From contig URKX01000014.1 in the NCBI GenBank assembly GCA_900548545.1, positions 1 through 50,228 of the forward strand: a stretch of 50,228 nucleotides of DNA, read 5' to 3'. The translations under genes and the position numbers were made by a program. The notes under the pieces were generated by a model. It saw only the letters and a program-made list of their open reading frames with translations. It ran no database searches and was not told where the DNA came from. How positions within the stretch are numbered: position 1 is the first letter of the stretch; every line of letters starts with the position of its first letter. This stretch comes from an uncultured Oscillospiraceae bacterium (GTDB lineage Bacteria; Bacillota; Clostridia; Oscillospirales; Acutalibacteraceae). Shown here one piece after another: positions 34,235 to 42,545 of the stretch.

Positions 34235-34783
34235 TTACTCCGCAATCACGGTGACAAACCGCGCCTTTTCCTTCCCGCCGCAGCGCTGGCCGTGGGGGAC
34301 GGTGGGGTTAAAGTAGATAGAATCCCCTGCTGTGAGGGTGAACTCCTTGTCGCCGATGATTACAACGACCGTGCCCTCCAGGACCAGGTTGAACTCCTGG
34401 CCGGAATGGGTGATCAGCCCGGCGGGTTTATCCGTGGGCTCCAGAGTGACCAACAAAGGCTGCATTACCTTGTCAGCGTAACGGTAGGCCAAGTCCTCAA
34501 AGTGGTATTCCGGGTTCCGGTTGACCACCCGGCCATGGCCGCGGCGGACAATGTGGTAGGTGTCCAGCCGGGCAGGGTTGCCGGTGAGGATCTCCGCGAA
34601 ATCCACGCCAAACTTATTGGCGATCTCATAGATCAAGCTGATGGGGATATCTTTCCCGTCTTGCTCATAGCCCCGGTATACGTCCGGATCTACCTTCAAT
34701 TCTGCTGCCAACCGTTCTACGGTGTAATCGCTGGTTTCCCGCAGTTCCCGCAGCCGCAGGCCGATCTCATTGATTTCGCACAT
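34235..34783 (-). CDS. XRE-family regulator with C-terminal cupin
   Basis: A 182-residue protein with an N-terminal HTH_3 domain (LRLRELRETSDYTVERLAAELKV, residues 8-62) and a C-terminal cupin_2 barrel (about 105-180: GLITHSGQEFNLVLEGTVVV, GDSIYFNP). Such regulators sense small ligands in the cupin and usually control a neighbouring metabolic gene; here the next gene downstream is the acyl-CoA ligase, the likely target. The start is 34783, supported by AAAGGAG 9 bp upstream; an ATG at 34813 in frame lacks such a site. A promoter is 48 bp upstream. The 150-bp gap to the ligase holds hairpins but no clear promoter. Confidence 0.9.
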   Translation of the reverse strand: MCEINEIGLRLRELRETSDYTVERLAAELKVDPDVYRGYEQDGKDIPISLIYEIANKFGVDFAEILTGNPARLDTYHIVRRGHGRVVNRNPEYHFEDLAYRYADKVMQPLLVTLEPTDKPAGLITHSGQEFNLVLEGTVVVIIGDKEFTLTAGDSIYFNPTVPHGQRCGGKEKARFVTVIAE

Positions 34784-34830
34784 AGCACCCGACTCCTTTT
34801 CTCTTAAATTCATTCCTTTGTGATTCCCAC

Positions 34831-34860
34831 ATTATAGCACTTTAAATCGTCACAAGTCAA
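34831..34860 (-). promoter_or_regulatory. Sigma-A promoter for the XRE-cupin/ligase unit
   Basis: Minus strand TTGACT (34855-34860), 18 bp, TATAAT (34831-34836), immediately past the end of the GHL10 gene. Confidence 0.82.
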
Positions 34861-34869
34861 CACAAACGC

Positions 34870-36102
34870 TCACTTGCCAAACACTGCCATGGCTTTCTCC
34901 ACAGACTGGGCAGTCCGGTCCGCGTCAAGATAGTCGGAAGAATAGAGGATGGCCCCCTGGTATCCGGCTGCCAGCGCCGCCTCCGCCTGGAGGGCAATGA
35001 TGTCGTCCCTCCCAAGCCAGGTGCCGCCGTCGGCGTCGGTGCCCACCTTGTACAAGGCCAGCCCCGCATACAATTTCAGCCCCTTATGCCGGGGCAGGGC
35101 AGCCCACTCCTCCAAGGCTTCCAAATATCCCAAGGCCTCGTTTTCAAAGCTGAAGTACAGCTGGGGGGCCAGATAGTCCACATAGCCGGGCACCGCTGCC
35201 CAGGTCTTCACATCGGCGCCCATGGCTTCGTCATTGGCAATATTCCCCTGGGGGGAAATGCCGAAAACCACTTCTTCCTTCACAGCTTTGATGCTCTCAT
35301 ACACCTGGGCCACCATAGCGTTGATATTGGCTGCCCGCCACTCCAGCAGGGGCAAGGGATTCTCCACGCTTTGGGTGTAGGACTCATAGGCGGCACTGTC
35401 CAGGGAAGGGTCCTCCGAGGGGTAGAAGTAGTCGTCAAAGTGGATGCCGTCCACGTCATAATTCTCCGCGATCTCCGCAGCCCCCTGGGCAATCATAGAG
35501 CGCACAGCAGGGTAGGCGGGATTGAGGTAAACGCCCCCGTCCCACTTCATAAAGTATTGGGGGTATTCCGGACTCAACACCGTGTAGGGGTTGTTGTCCG
35601 CCAGGGATGCCGGGGTTTCCGAGGTCTTTACCCGCAGGGGGTTCAGCCAGGCGTGGAACTCCATCCCCAGGTCATGGGTGGTGTCGATCATAAACTGCAG
35701 CGGGTCAAAGCCGGGGTCCTGCCCCTGGGTGCCGGTGAGGATGTGGGACCAGGGGTAAGCGGCGGAAGGGTACAAGGCGTCGGAAAAGGGCCGCACATGG
35801 ACGAACATGGCGTTGACCCCTTTCTCCTTGGCGGTTTGGGCGATCTGCAAATAATTGGCCTCAAATGCCTCCTGGGTGTTCTCCGGGGTGGAGAGGGAGA
35901 AATAGGGCACCCACACTCCCACCAGTGCTTCCTCCTCTGTTTGGGGGACAACTGCGGTGGGGCTGGCCGCCGGGGAGGCAGCAGACTCCTGCCCTACCGC
36001 GGGAGGCGGTTCTTGGCCGAAAAGCCACACGCCTGCCACGGCGGCAAACAGCGCCAGCCAAAGAACCAGGTAACAGTATTTGCGCAGATGGAATTTTCGC
36101 AT
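34870..36102 (-). CDS. GHL10 (DUF187) family glycosidase-like protein
   Basis: A 410-residue exported or membrane-anchored protein with an N-terminal transmembrane/signal segment (YLVLWLALFAAVAGVWLF), a Pro/Ala/Thr linker and a TIM-barrel like those of glycoside-hydrolase-like family 10 (YngK type). VWVPYFSL, MFVHVRPFSDALYPS, EFHAWLNPLRV, VDGIHFDDYFYP and SPQGNIAN are typical; the Asp pair in HFDDYF is the probable catalytic site. Relatives hydrolyse peptidoglycan or related glycans; the substrate here is unknown. AAAGGA lies about 7 bp before the ATG at 36102. Confidence 0.87.
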   Translation of the reverse strand: MRKFHLRKYCYLVLWLALFAAVAGVWLFGQEPPPAVGQESAASPAASPTAVVPQTEEEALVGVWVPYFSLSTPENTQEAFEANYLQIAQTAKEKGVNAMFVHVRPFSDALYPSAAYPWSHILTGTQGQDPGFDPLQFMIDTTHDLGMEFHAWLNPLRVKTSETPASLADNNPYTVLSPEYPQYFMKWDGGVYLNPAYPAVRSMIAQGAAEIAENYDVDGIHFDDYFYPSEDPSLDSAAYESYTQSVENPLPLLEWRAANINAMVAQVYESIKAVKEEVVFGISPQGNIANDEAMGADVKTWAAVPGYVDYLAPQLYFSFENEALGYLEALEEWAALPRHKGLKLYAGLALYKVGTDADGGTWLGRDDIIALQAEAALAAGYQGAILYSSDYLDADRTAQSVEKAMAVFGK

Positions 36103-36129
36103 AGGGACTTCCTTTCCAGCGCCGCTTTC

Positions 36130-36158
36130 TTGACAGCGGGCACCCTTTGGGGTATCAT
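36130..36158 (+). promoter_or_regulatory. Sigma-A promoter for the HAD gene
   Basis: Plus strand TTGACA (36130-36135), 17 bp, TATCAT (36153-36158), about 60 bp before the start codon, divergent from the GHL10 gene. Confidence 0.85.
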
Positions 36159-36218
36159 CGAGATAGTGTATGTGTATGCGGCCCCTGGGCGGGCTATGTT
36201 CGCGAGAGGAGCGCTGTG

Positions 36219-36917
36219 ATGAAAGCCTACCGATTCCTGCTGCTGGATGCTGACGGCACCCTGCTGGACTTTGACAAAGACATGGACCACGCTTTCCGGG
36301 CCACCTATGAAACCTGTTTTTCCAGCCAGCGGCCCTTTTCCCAAGAGCTGCTGGACTGCTATGAAACCTGCAACAGCCGCTGGTGGCAGAAGCTGGAGCG
36401 CGGGGAGTGCACCAAACCCCAGCTGGTGGTGGCGCGGTTTGTGGACTTTCTCCGGGAAACCGGCCTTTCCGGCGTTCCAGAGGAGATCAACCGGCTGTAC
36501 TTTGAAAACCTGGGACAAGGGGGCGCCCTGCTGCCCGGGGCCTTGGAACTGGTGCGGGACCTGGCGCAGCGGTATCAGCTGTACATCGTGACCAACGGCA
36601 ACGCCGCCACCCAAAAGCCCCGGCTGGCCCGCTCAGGGCTGATGGGCTACGTCAAGGAATACTTTGTTTCGGAGGACGCCGGAGCCGCCAAGCCGGACAA
36701 GCGGTACTTCGACTATGTGTTCGCCCGCATCCCCGGGTTTTCCAAGGAGAGCGCCCTGCTCATCGGGGACTCCCCCACCTCGGATATGCGGGGCGCCCAG
36801 AATGCCGGGGTGGACTCCCTGTGGTACAACCCCAAGGGGGAAACTCTCCCGGAAGGCATAGCGGTCACCTATCAGGCAGAGAGGTTTGAGGAGATCCGCC
36901 AACTGCTGCTCCCATGA
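36219..36917 (+). CDS. HAD-superfamily phosphatase (YjjG-like)
   Basis: A 232-residue HAD hydrolase of the YjjG/noncanonical pyrimidine nucleotidase type. Motif I is LLDADGTLLDF with the nucleophile and acid Asp pair; motif II is IVTNGN; motif III Lys is in GAAKPDKRYFD; motif IV is IGDSPTSD. A helical cap domain (about 15-85) lies between I and II. YjjG relatives dephosphorylate dUMP and modified nucleotides in a house-cleaning role; substrate here unproven. AGAGGAG lies 7 bp before the ATG at 36219. It has its own promoter and terminator. Confidence 0.9.
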   Translation: MKAYRFLLLDADGTLLDFDKDMDHAFRATYETCFSSQRPFSQELLDCYETCNSRWWQKLERGECTKPQLVVARFVDFLRETGLSGVPEEINRLYFENLGQGGALLPGALELVRDLAQRYQLYIVTNGNAATQKPRLARSGLMGYVKEYFVSEDAGAAKPDKRYFDYVFARIPGFSKESALLIGDSPTSDMRGAQNAGVDSLWYNPKGETLPEGIAVTYQAERFEEIRQLLLP

Positions 36918-36922
36918 TTCCT

Positions 36923-36956
36923 AAAAAAGAGAGAGCGTGACGCTCTCTCTTTTTTT
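36923..36956 (+). terminator. Terminator of the HAD gene
   Basis: AAAAAAGAGAGAGCG-TGA-CGCTCTCTCTTTTTT, a perfect 15-bp stem with T tail, 6 bp after the stop. Confidence 0.95.
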
Positions 36957-37037
36957 GCGCGAATTTCTGTTTCGGGCCCTCCGTCTTATGCCAAAAGGCC
37001 CTGGGAGCATTTATTAAGGGAAACTTTTTTCAAAACC

Positions 37038-37102
37038 GTAAGGTTTGCTTTTCGATTTTGTAAGGGGGATGACGGAAACTTGTAAGAATTGGCTCCTATA
37101 CT
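37038..37102 (+). promoter_or_regulatory. Triple direct repeat and promoter upstream of the ABC exporter
   Basis: GTAAGG at 37038 and 37060 and GTAAGA at 37082 recur at exactly 22-bp steps, two helical turns. The third copy falls in the spacer just before a TATACT -10 box (37097-37102) whose -35 region (GGAAAC) is poor. This is the layout of an activator site for an OmpR/PhoB-type response regulator, expected for Bce-type exporters. No two-component system is encoded in the window. Confidence 0.6.
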
Positions 37103-37156
37103 GTTCCTCGAAAGAAAAGAAACGGTATCCGCAAATGTGAAAAAGGAGAGAGCGTC

Positions 37157-37936
37157 ATGGCGTTACTGAACGTGAACAATCTGCAAAAGGTGTACACCAC
37201 CCGGCTGGGCGGGGCCAAAGTACAGGCCCTTGCCGGGGTGAGCTTCACCGTGGAAGAGGGGGAATTTGTGGCCATCATGGGTGAGTCCGGCTCCGGCAAA
37301 ACCACCTTACTCAACATCCTGGCAGGGTTGGATAAACCCACCGGCGGCGAGGTGTTTTTGAATATGCGCAACATCGTCACCTTGAACGAGCGGGAGATCT
37401 CCGCCTTCCGCCGGGACCATTTAGGGTTCGTGTTCCAAGATTTCAACCTGCTGGACACCTTCTCCATCCAGGACAACATCTTCCTGCCCCTGGTGCTGGC
37501 GGGGAAGAAATACCCGGAGATGAAACAGCGCCTGGATCCCATTGCCCGCAAGCTGGGGATCCAGGAGCTGCTGGAAAAGTTCCCCTTTGAGGTTTCCGGC
37601 GGGCAGAAACAGCGGGCAGCCATTGCCCGGGCCATCATCACCCAGCCGGAACTGATCCTGGCCGACGAACCCACCGGCGCCCTGGACTCCCGTTCCGCCG
37701 GGCAGATCATGGACATTTTCTCCCACATCAACCAAGACGGCCAAACCGTGCTGATGGTGACGCATTCCATCCAAGCGGCCTGCCGGGCCGGGCGGGTGCT
37801 GTTCATCAAAGACGGCCAGGTGTACCATCAGATCTACCGGGGCGCCATGACCGACGACGACTTGTACCAGGCCATTTCCCGCACTTTGACCCAGCTTGCC
37901 ACCCACCAGGAAAGGAGCGTGGCCGTCCATGAGTAA
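37157..37936 (+). CDS. ABC exporter ATPase, BceA type
   Basis: A 259-residue ABC ATPase. Walker A is GESGSGKTT, the Q-loop FVFQDFNLLD, the signature VSGGQKQR, Walker B LILADEPTGALDS, and the H-loop MVTHS; the layout matches BceA/MacB-type exporters for cell-envelope peptides such as bacitracin. AAAGGAG is 9 bp before the ATG. It overlaps the permease gene by 8 bases. The specific peptide substrate is unknown. Its usual partners BceRS are absent here. Confidence 0.93.
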   Translation: MALLNVNNLQKVYTTRLGGAKVQALAGVSFTVEEGEFVAIMGESGSGKTTLLNILAGLDKPTGGEVFLNMRNIVTLNEREISAFRRDHLGFVFQDFNLLDTFSIQDNIFLPLVLAGKKYPEMKQRLDPIARKLGIQELLEKFPFEVSGGQKQRAAIARAIITQPELILADEPTGALDSRSAGQIMDIFSHINQDGQTVLMVTHSIQAACRAGRVLFIKDGQVYHQIYRGAMTDDDLYQAISRTLTQLATHQERSVAVHE

Positions 37937-39923
37937 CCGGGGACTTGGCTTCTACTGGAAGCTGGCCTGCACCAACCTGAGCCGCAACCGGCGTGTCTAC
38001 CTGCCCTACCTGCTTTCCAGCCTGGGGATCATCATCATGTTCTACACCATTTCCGCGTTGAGCCAGGGCATCGACGAAGAGGCCATGTACGGTGGTTCCT
38101 CCACAGCGGCCATGATGGGATTGGGCGTGTTTGTCATCGGGCTGTTTGCCGTACTGTTCCTGTTTTACACCAACAGCTTCATCATGAAGCGCCGGAAAAA
38201 GGAGATCGGCCTTTACAACATCCTGGGCATGGAAAAGCGGCACATCGCCAACATCCTCTTCCGGGAAACCCTGCTGATAGCAGTGTTGTCCCTGGCCTTG
38301 GGGATTGGGCTGGGCATCCTGTTTTCCCGGGCCATGTTTTGGCTTCTGGGGATTGTGCTGGGTGTGGAACTGCCCATCGCTTTTGTGGTTCCCCTTTCCT
38401 CCATTGTCCAAACGCTGGCTCTGTTCGGCGTCATTTTCCTGCTGACGCTGTGCTACAACCTGCTGCAAGTGAAGCTTTCCAAGCCCATTGAGCTGCTCCA
38501 CGGCGGGGAAGCAGGGGAAAAAGAACCCAAAGCCCACTGGGTACTGGCCATTCTGGGAGCCGCTCTGCTGGGGACGGGATACACCATGGCCGTGACCATC
38601 CAAGACCCCCTGCAGGCACTGCTGCTCTTCTTTGTGGCGGTCATCCTGGTGATCTTGGGTACTTACCTGCTGTTCATCACCGGCATCACGGCGCTTTTAA
38701 AGCTTTTAAAGAAAAACAAACGCTTTTACTACAAAACCAACCACTTCACCGCCATCTCCGGGATGCTCTTCCGCATGAAGCAAAACGCCGCGGGGCTGGC
38801 TTCCATCTGTGTGCTGTTCACCGCCCTGCTGGTGACGGTGTCCACCACCTTCTCCCTGTACACCTCCATGGACGGCCTGATGCGTACCCGGTATCCCCGG
38901 AACATTTTGATTACCGCCCAGGGGGCCAACCAGAATACCAAGGATATGATCCGTGATGTTGTGGCGGAAAAAGCCGGCACCCTGGGGTTGACCATTGAGA
39001 ACGTGGTGGACCGGGAGGGCTGGGGGCTGACCATGGCCCGCAGGGATCGCTCCTTCTCCACCACTGACGGAACTTACTCCAACATCTACGCGGTGATGGA
39101 AGTGTTCACTCAGACTGAGTTCCAGCGTTTCTCCGGCCAGGAATTGGCGCTTTCGGAAAACCAGGCAGTGCTTTTCGACCCATTGGGGACTTTCCCGGAA
39201 GGGGACACCCTTTCCATCGAGGGCCGGGAGTTCCAACTCCTCCCCAGTGATTACCAATTTCCCGACGCCTCCACTATGGCCCAGATCTACGAAACTTACT
39301 GCCTGGTGGTAAAGGATGTTTCCGTGGTGGAAAGCATCCTGGGGCCCACCGGCGTCAACTTGGCACCCACCTTCTCCTATGATTTTGACGTGGCAGGCGG
39401 CGATCCGGATGGGGTTATGGCGTTGATGGACGCCCTGTGGGAACAGGAGTTTTCCGGGGAGGGGATCTCCTACGACTTCCTGCGGATGGAGGACTCGGCC
39501 ACTGCCCGCCAGGACTTCCTGAGCCTGTACGGTGGTCTGTTCTTCCTGGGGATGTTCCTGGGGGTGCTGTTCCTGCTGGGTACCGCGCTGATCATTTACT
39601 ACAAGCAGGTGAGCGAGGGTTACGACGATGCCCGCCGGTTCTCTATCATGCAGAAGGTGGGTATGAGCCATCGGGAAGTGAAGAAAAGCATCCACAGCCA
39701 GATCCTGCTGGTATTCTTCCTGCCCTTGATGATGGCGGTCATCCACCTAGCCTTTGCCTTCCCCATGCTGCAAAAGATCCTGCTGGTGATGGGCTTGGCC
39801 GATGTGCCGCTGATCTTGCTGTCCACCCTGGGATGTGTGGTGGTGTTTGCCATCGCCTACCTGGTGATCTACGCCTTCACTGCCCGGACCTACACCAACA
39901 TTGTGGAAACTGCCGCTGACTGA
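37929..39923 (+). CDS. ABC exporter permease, BceB/FtsX type
   Basis: A 664-residue permease with about ten hydrophobic segments: seven in the first about 310 residues, a large extracellular domain of some 200 residues (roughly 315-535), and three near the C-terminus. The FtsX domain (KRRKKEIGLYNILGMEKRHI) and the second (EGYDDARRFSIMQKVGMSHREVKKS) are typical of BceB transporters, in which the extracellular domain senses the antibiotic and signals to the BceS kinase. Start ATG at 37929 is fixed by AAAGGAG and the overlap with the ATPase gene. Confidence 0.93.
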   Translation: MSNRGLGFYWKLACTNLSRNRRVYLPYLLSSLGIIIMFYTISALSQGIDEEAMYGGSSTAAMMGLGVFVIGLFAVLFLFYTNSFIMKRRKKEIGLYNILGMEKRHIANILFRETLLIAVLSLALGIGLGILFSRAMFWLLGIVLGVELPIAFVVPLSSIVQTLALFGVIFLLTLCYNLLQVKLSKPIELLHGGEAGEKEPKAHWVLAILGAALLGTGYTMAVTIQDPLQALLLFFVAVILVILGTYLLFITGITALLKLLKKNKRFYYKTNHFTAISGMLFRMKQNAAGLASICVLFTALLVTVSTTFSLYTSMDGLMRTRYPRNILITAQGANQNTKDMIRDVVAEKAGTLGLTIENVVDREGWGLTMARRDRSFSTTDGTYSNIYAVMEVFTQTEFQRFSGQELALSENQAVLFDPLGTFPEGDTLSIEGREFQLLPSDYQFPDASTMAQIYETYCLVVKDVSVVESILGPTGVNLAPTFSYDFDVAGGDPDGVMALMDALWEQEFSGEGISYDFLRMEDSATARQDFLSLYGGLFFLGMFLGVLFLLGTALIIYYKQVSEGYDDARRFSIMQKVGMSHREVKKSIHSQILLVFFLPLMMAVIHLAFAFPMLQKILLVMGLADVPLILLSTLGCVVVFAIAYLVIYAFTARTYTNIVETAAD

Positions 39924-39943
39924 CGGCAAAAGGGGGTATTTTT

Positions 39944-40213
39944 GTGATTTCAGCTCTATGGGACGTTCTTCAAAGCATCGGAAGGGCCTTTTTCCAAGTG
40001 ATCGGCGCCCTGGCCCACGGGGCCTGGGATGTGCTGTCCAGCGTTGCTTCGGCGGTGCTGTGGCCGGTGCGCGCGGTCACAGGGCTCCTTTTCGGTGATT
40101 GGAGCACGGTGGGCCGTTGGACACCCTGGTATTTCCTCCTCTGCGCCATTGTCCTTGCCACCCTCACCGGCTTAGTCCTGTGGGGATTCTGGAAGAAAAA
40201 ACAAAACCACTAA
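39944..40213 (+). CDS. Small membrane protein, unknown
   Basis: An 89-residue protein starting at a GTG (39944) with AAGGGGG 7 bp upstream, 20 bp after the permease. It has an amphipathic N-terminal half and one strong transmembrane helix (WYFLLCAIVLATLTGLVLWGF) followed by a positive tail (KKKQNH). I do not recognise the family. Its place suggests a third component of the exporter operon. Confidence 0.7.
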   Translation: MISALWDVLQSIGRAFFQVIGALAHGAWDVLSSVASAVLWPVRAVTGLLFGDWSTVGRWTPWYFLLCAIVLATLTGLVLWGFWKKKQNH

Positions 40214-40215
40214 AG

Positions 40216-40237
40216 GAAAAACGGTCCTGGGCAAATG
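40216..40237 (+). other. Left half of a host terminator, cut at its loop
   Basis: ACGGTCCTGGGC-AAATG follows the small gene. By analogy with the gdhA terminator, which has GGGC-AAAT-GCCC at its apex, a matching GCCCAGGACCGT arm with a T-run would be expected; instead unrelated sequence (TCAACACCAG) follows. This marks the probable junction of chromosome and mobile DNA. Confidence 0.6.
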
Positions 40238-40269
40238 TCAACACCAGATAAGGAAGTATTTATGTAAAG

Positions 40270-40312
40270 GGTACGGTGTAACTCAGAAAAATGGGTTACG
40301 CCGTACCTTTTT
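40270..40312. terminator. Terminator at the recombinase end of the element
   Basis: GGTACGGTGTAAC-(12 nt)-GTTACGCCGTACC with five T residues on the plus strand; lies 2 bp from the recombinase stop codon and may serve both strands. Confidence 0.75.
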
Positions 40313-40313
40313 G

Positions 40314-42014
40314 TTATGCTACAAAGCGGAAGTCCTGCGGGTTTTCCCGTATTTCCTGCATCATAGCAAGGATTTCCTGCTCGGTGGGAATGTCTATCAT
40401 TCCCGCCGCCGTGAAGTAAATATCCACCTTCACATAACAGTGGCCGCTTGACTTGCCGTTGTTGTGGACTTCAATGTGCTCAATCAGAGAGTTTACAAGT
40501 GCCGGGGTAAGCTTTGCAATATCCGTCAGTTCACGAAGCGTTCGGAGCAGCAGCCTTAAATCCGTAACCTTCTGCTTCGCTTCCTGCAAGGTCTTTTGAC
40601 TGTCGGAAACCTCCCGCATCAGCGCTTTCTGCTCTTTTTCGTAGTTTTGGAGCATTTTGGAAAAGCGTTCATCAGAAAGTATGCCGCTTGCGTTCTGCTC
40701 AAACACCTTTTCAATCAGCCTGTCGATTTCCGCAATTCTCTTTGTACCCTGTTCCACCGTCTGCTCCAGCCTTTTGTGTTCCTTCTGCCGCATGGCGTTT
40801 GTTTTCTTCGCCAGCATATACAGAAATACTGTTTCGTGGCACTTCACAAACTCCGATAAACCGCTGATGGCTTCAAACACAATCTTTTCCAGCACAACAT
40901 CCCGGATATAGTGGATTTGGCAAGTCCCTCTGCCGTCCTTGTAGTTGGAACACCGCCAAAATTCCTGATTGCGTTTCAGGCTTTTTGCAGCGCAGAAATG
41001 CAGCTTTGCGCCGCAATCGGGGCAGTACACCAATCCCGAAAACAGACTTGCTCTGCCTGTGGCGGTCGGTCTGCGGCGGTGTTTACGAAGTTCCTGCACC
41101 CTCAGCCATTGTTCCTCCGAGATAATCGGCTCCTGCATATTCGGGATAACCTGATGTTCCTCCGCCGGTTTGTAAATGGTTTTATGCACCTTGTAGCTGA
41201 CAGTGGTGGTCTTGAAGTTTACCGCACAGCCAGTGTACTGCCTGTTTTCAAGAATACCGACAACGGTTTTCTGGTCCCAACAGTACGGATTAGCCGGTAC
41301 TTTCTGTGCGTGACTTCTGCCGATAGATTCATAGTAAGCAGAGGGAACAAGGATTTGTTCTTTCTCCAACTGCCTCGCAATCTGCGATGGGCCACGCCCT
41401 GCAAGGCAAAGCGCATAGATTTTGCGTACCACTTCGGCGGCGGGCTCGTCAATCAGCCATTTCTCCTTATCATTCGGGTCTTTCCTGTACCCAAACGGAA
41501 CAGAAGAAGATACCCGTTTGCCGTTATCTGCTTTTGACTGCCATACCGCACGGATTTTCTTGGAGGTCTGCGCCGCATACCACTCGTTGAAAATATTGTG
41601 GAACGGCATCATCTCCACGCCATCGCCGGTCAAAGTATCTACTCGCTCCTGTATGGCGATAAAGCGGATACCCAGCGACGGATACACCACCTGCGTCAAT
41701 CTTCCCATTTCCACCTGTTCACGCCCGAAACGGGATAGGTCTTTCACAATAATGGTGCCGATTTCTCCGTTCTCCGCCATACGCTCCATACGCATAAAAT
41801 CCGGTCTTTGGAAGGTGGTGCCCGATACGCCGTCATCCACGAAAAACATGGTGTTGGTGTATCCCTCTTTTCGGGCGAAGTCCTGCAAAATCTGCTTTTG
41901 ATTCGTGATGGAGTTTGACTCCTCGTCCTTGTTGTCATCGTCTACGGAAAGTCTACAGTAAAGCGCCGTGATTTTTTCATCTGCCTGCCCGTTTGGTTTC
42001 GTTGCTGTTGTCAT
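40314..42014 (-). CDS. Large serine recombinase (TnpX/TndX-like, DUF4368)
   Basis: A 566-residue large serine recombinase that excises and inserts mobile elements. The resolvase domain begins ALYCRLSVDDD with catalytic Ser23, followed by GVSGTTFQRP and VKDLSRFGREQVEMGRL. The recombinase domain (VPFGYRKDP...) and a zinc ribbon (CPDCGAKLHFC...CSNYKDGRGTCQ) come next, then a coiled-coil region (about 410-500) and a C-terminal DUF4368-like part. Such enzymes move Tn4451-, Tn5397- and related Clostridial elements and leave a dinucleotide-core junction. AAAGGAG lies 9 bp before the ATG. It is transcribed away from the mob genes toward the element end. Confidence 0.95.
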   Translation of the reverse strand: MTTATKPNGQADEKITALYCRLSVDDDNKDEESNSITNQKQILQDFARKEGYTNTMFFVDDGVSGTTFQRPDFMRMERMAENGEIGTIIVKDLSRFGREQVEMGRLTQVVYPSLGIRFIAIQERVDTLTGDGVEMMPFHNIFNEWYAAQTSKKIRAVWQSKADNGKRVSSSVPFGYRKDPNDKEKWLIDEPAAEVVRKIYALCLAGRGPSQIARQLEKEQILVPSAYYESIGRSHAQKVPANPYCWDQKTVVGILENRQYTGCAVNFKTTTVSYKVHKTIYKPAEEHQVIPNMQEPIISEEQWLRVQELRKHRRRPTATGRASLFSGLVYCPDCGAKLHFCAAKSLKRNQEFWRCSNYKDGRGTCQIHYIRDVVLEKIVFEAISGLSEFVKCHETVFLYMLAKKTNAMRQKEHKRLEQTVEQGTKRIAEIDRLIEKVFEQNASGILSDERFSKMLQNYEKEQKALMREVSDSQKTLQEAKQKVTDLRLLLRTLRELTDIAKLTPALVNSLIEHIEVHNNGKSSGHCYVKVDIYFTAAGMIDIPTEQEILAMMQEIRENPQDFRFVA

Positions 42015-42100
42015 AAATCAATTCTCCTTTCCGACAACAGGGCATAGCAAAGGCGTATTCATCCTACTATACCCTATTGCCTTTTTCTATTGTGCGATGG

Positions 42101-42345
42101 TTAAATCAGGTTTTCGGACAGAATCAGTTCCTTAAATTGCTCCATTACGCATTGCCTGCCTTTGGGATTAAAATGCGTGGAGATTTCGTAGGTTGTCCCG
42201 CCAATCTTCAGCTTGAAATCGTCCTCCCCGAAGCGGCGCAGCCTGCTGTAATCCAGACTGCGTTCTCCGCTTCGAGGCAGCATATAATCCACAAGACAAA
42301 CCGGCTCGGTTTCGTCGATCGGCTCAGGCGGCAGAGCATATATAG
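42101..42345 (-). CDS. TnpW-like transposon protein, N-terminally fused or truncated
   Basis: The C-terminal about 60 residues (LPRSGERSLDYSRLRRFGEDD, KIGGTTYEISTHFNPKGR, FKELILSENLI) resemble small proteins called TnpW in Clostridial transposons; their role is unclear. No start codon with a ribosome binding site is visible: upstream the frame runs into the relaxase stub in another frame. The recombinase gene begins 86 bp downstream. Confidence 0.5.
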
Positions 42346-42539
42346 GCTCTTTTGGCGTTGCAGTTGATGCCGCTGACATACATACACTCATCGGTCTTTT
42401 TATCATTGGAAACATACTGCAAGGCGGCGTAGAGATCGCTGTCCACATACCTTTTGTCGATGGTTTTATCGGGATTTTCCGCATAGTCGATCACTTCCTT
42501 CAGCCTGCTTTTCACAGGCCAAAAGCCGGTAGTTGCCAC
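42324..42539 (-). pseudogene. Relaxase N-terminal stub
   Basis: The first about 65 residues of a MobA/VirD2-type relaxase: MATTGFWPVKSRLKEVIDY, ENPDKTIDKRYVDSDLYAAL, DECMYVSGINC. Such relaxases in Clostridial elements normally exceed 400 residues and contain the catalytic Tyr/His motifs further on; here the frame stops at 42324 and the sequence passes into a TnpW-like fragment in another frame, indicating an internal deletion. Start is a GTG at 42539 just after the mobC stop. The element should not mobilise itself with this stub. Confidence 0.8.
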
Positions 42540-42545
42540 GTCGCA

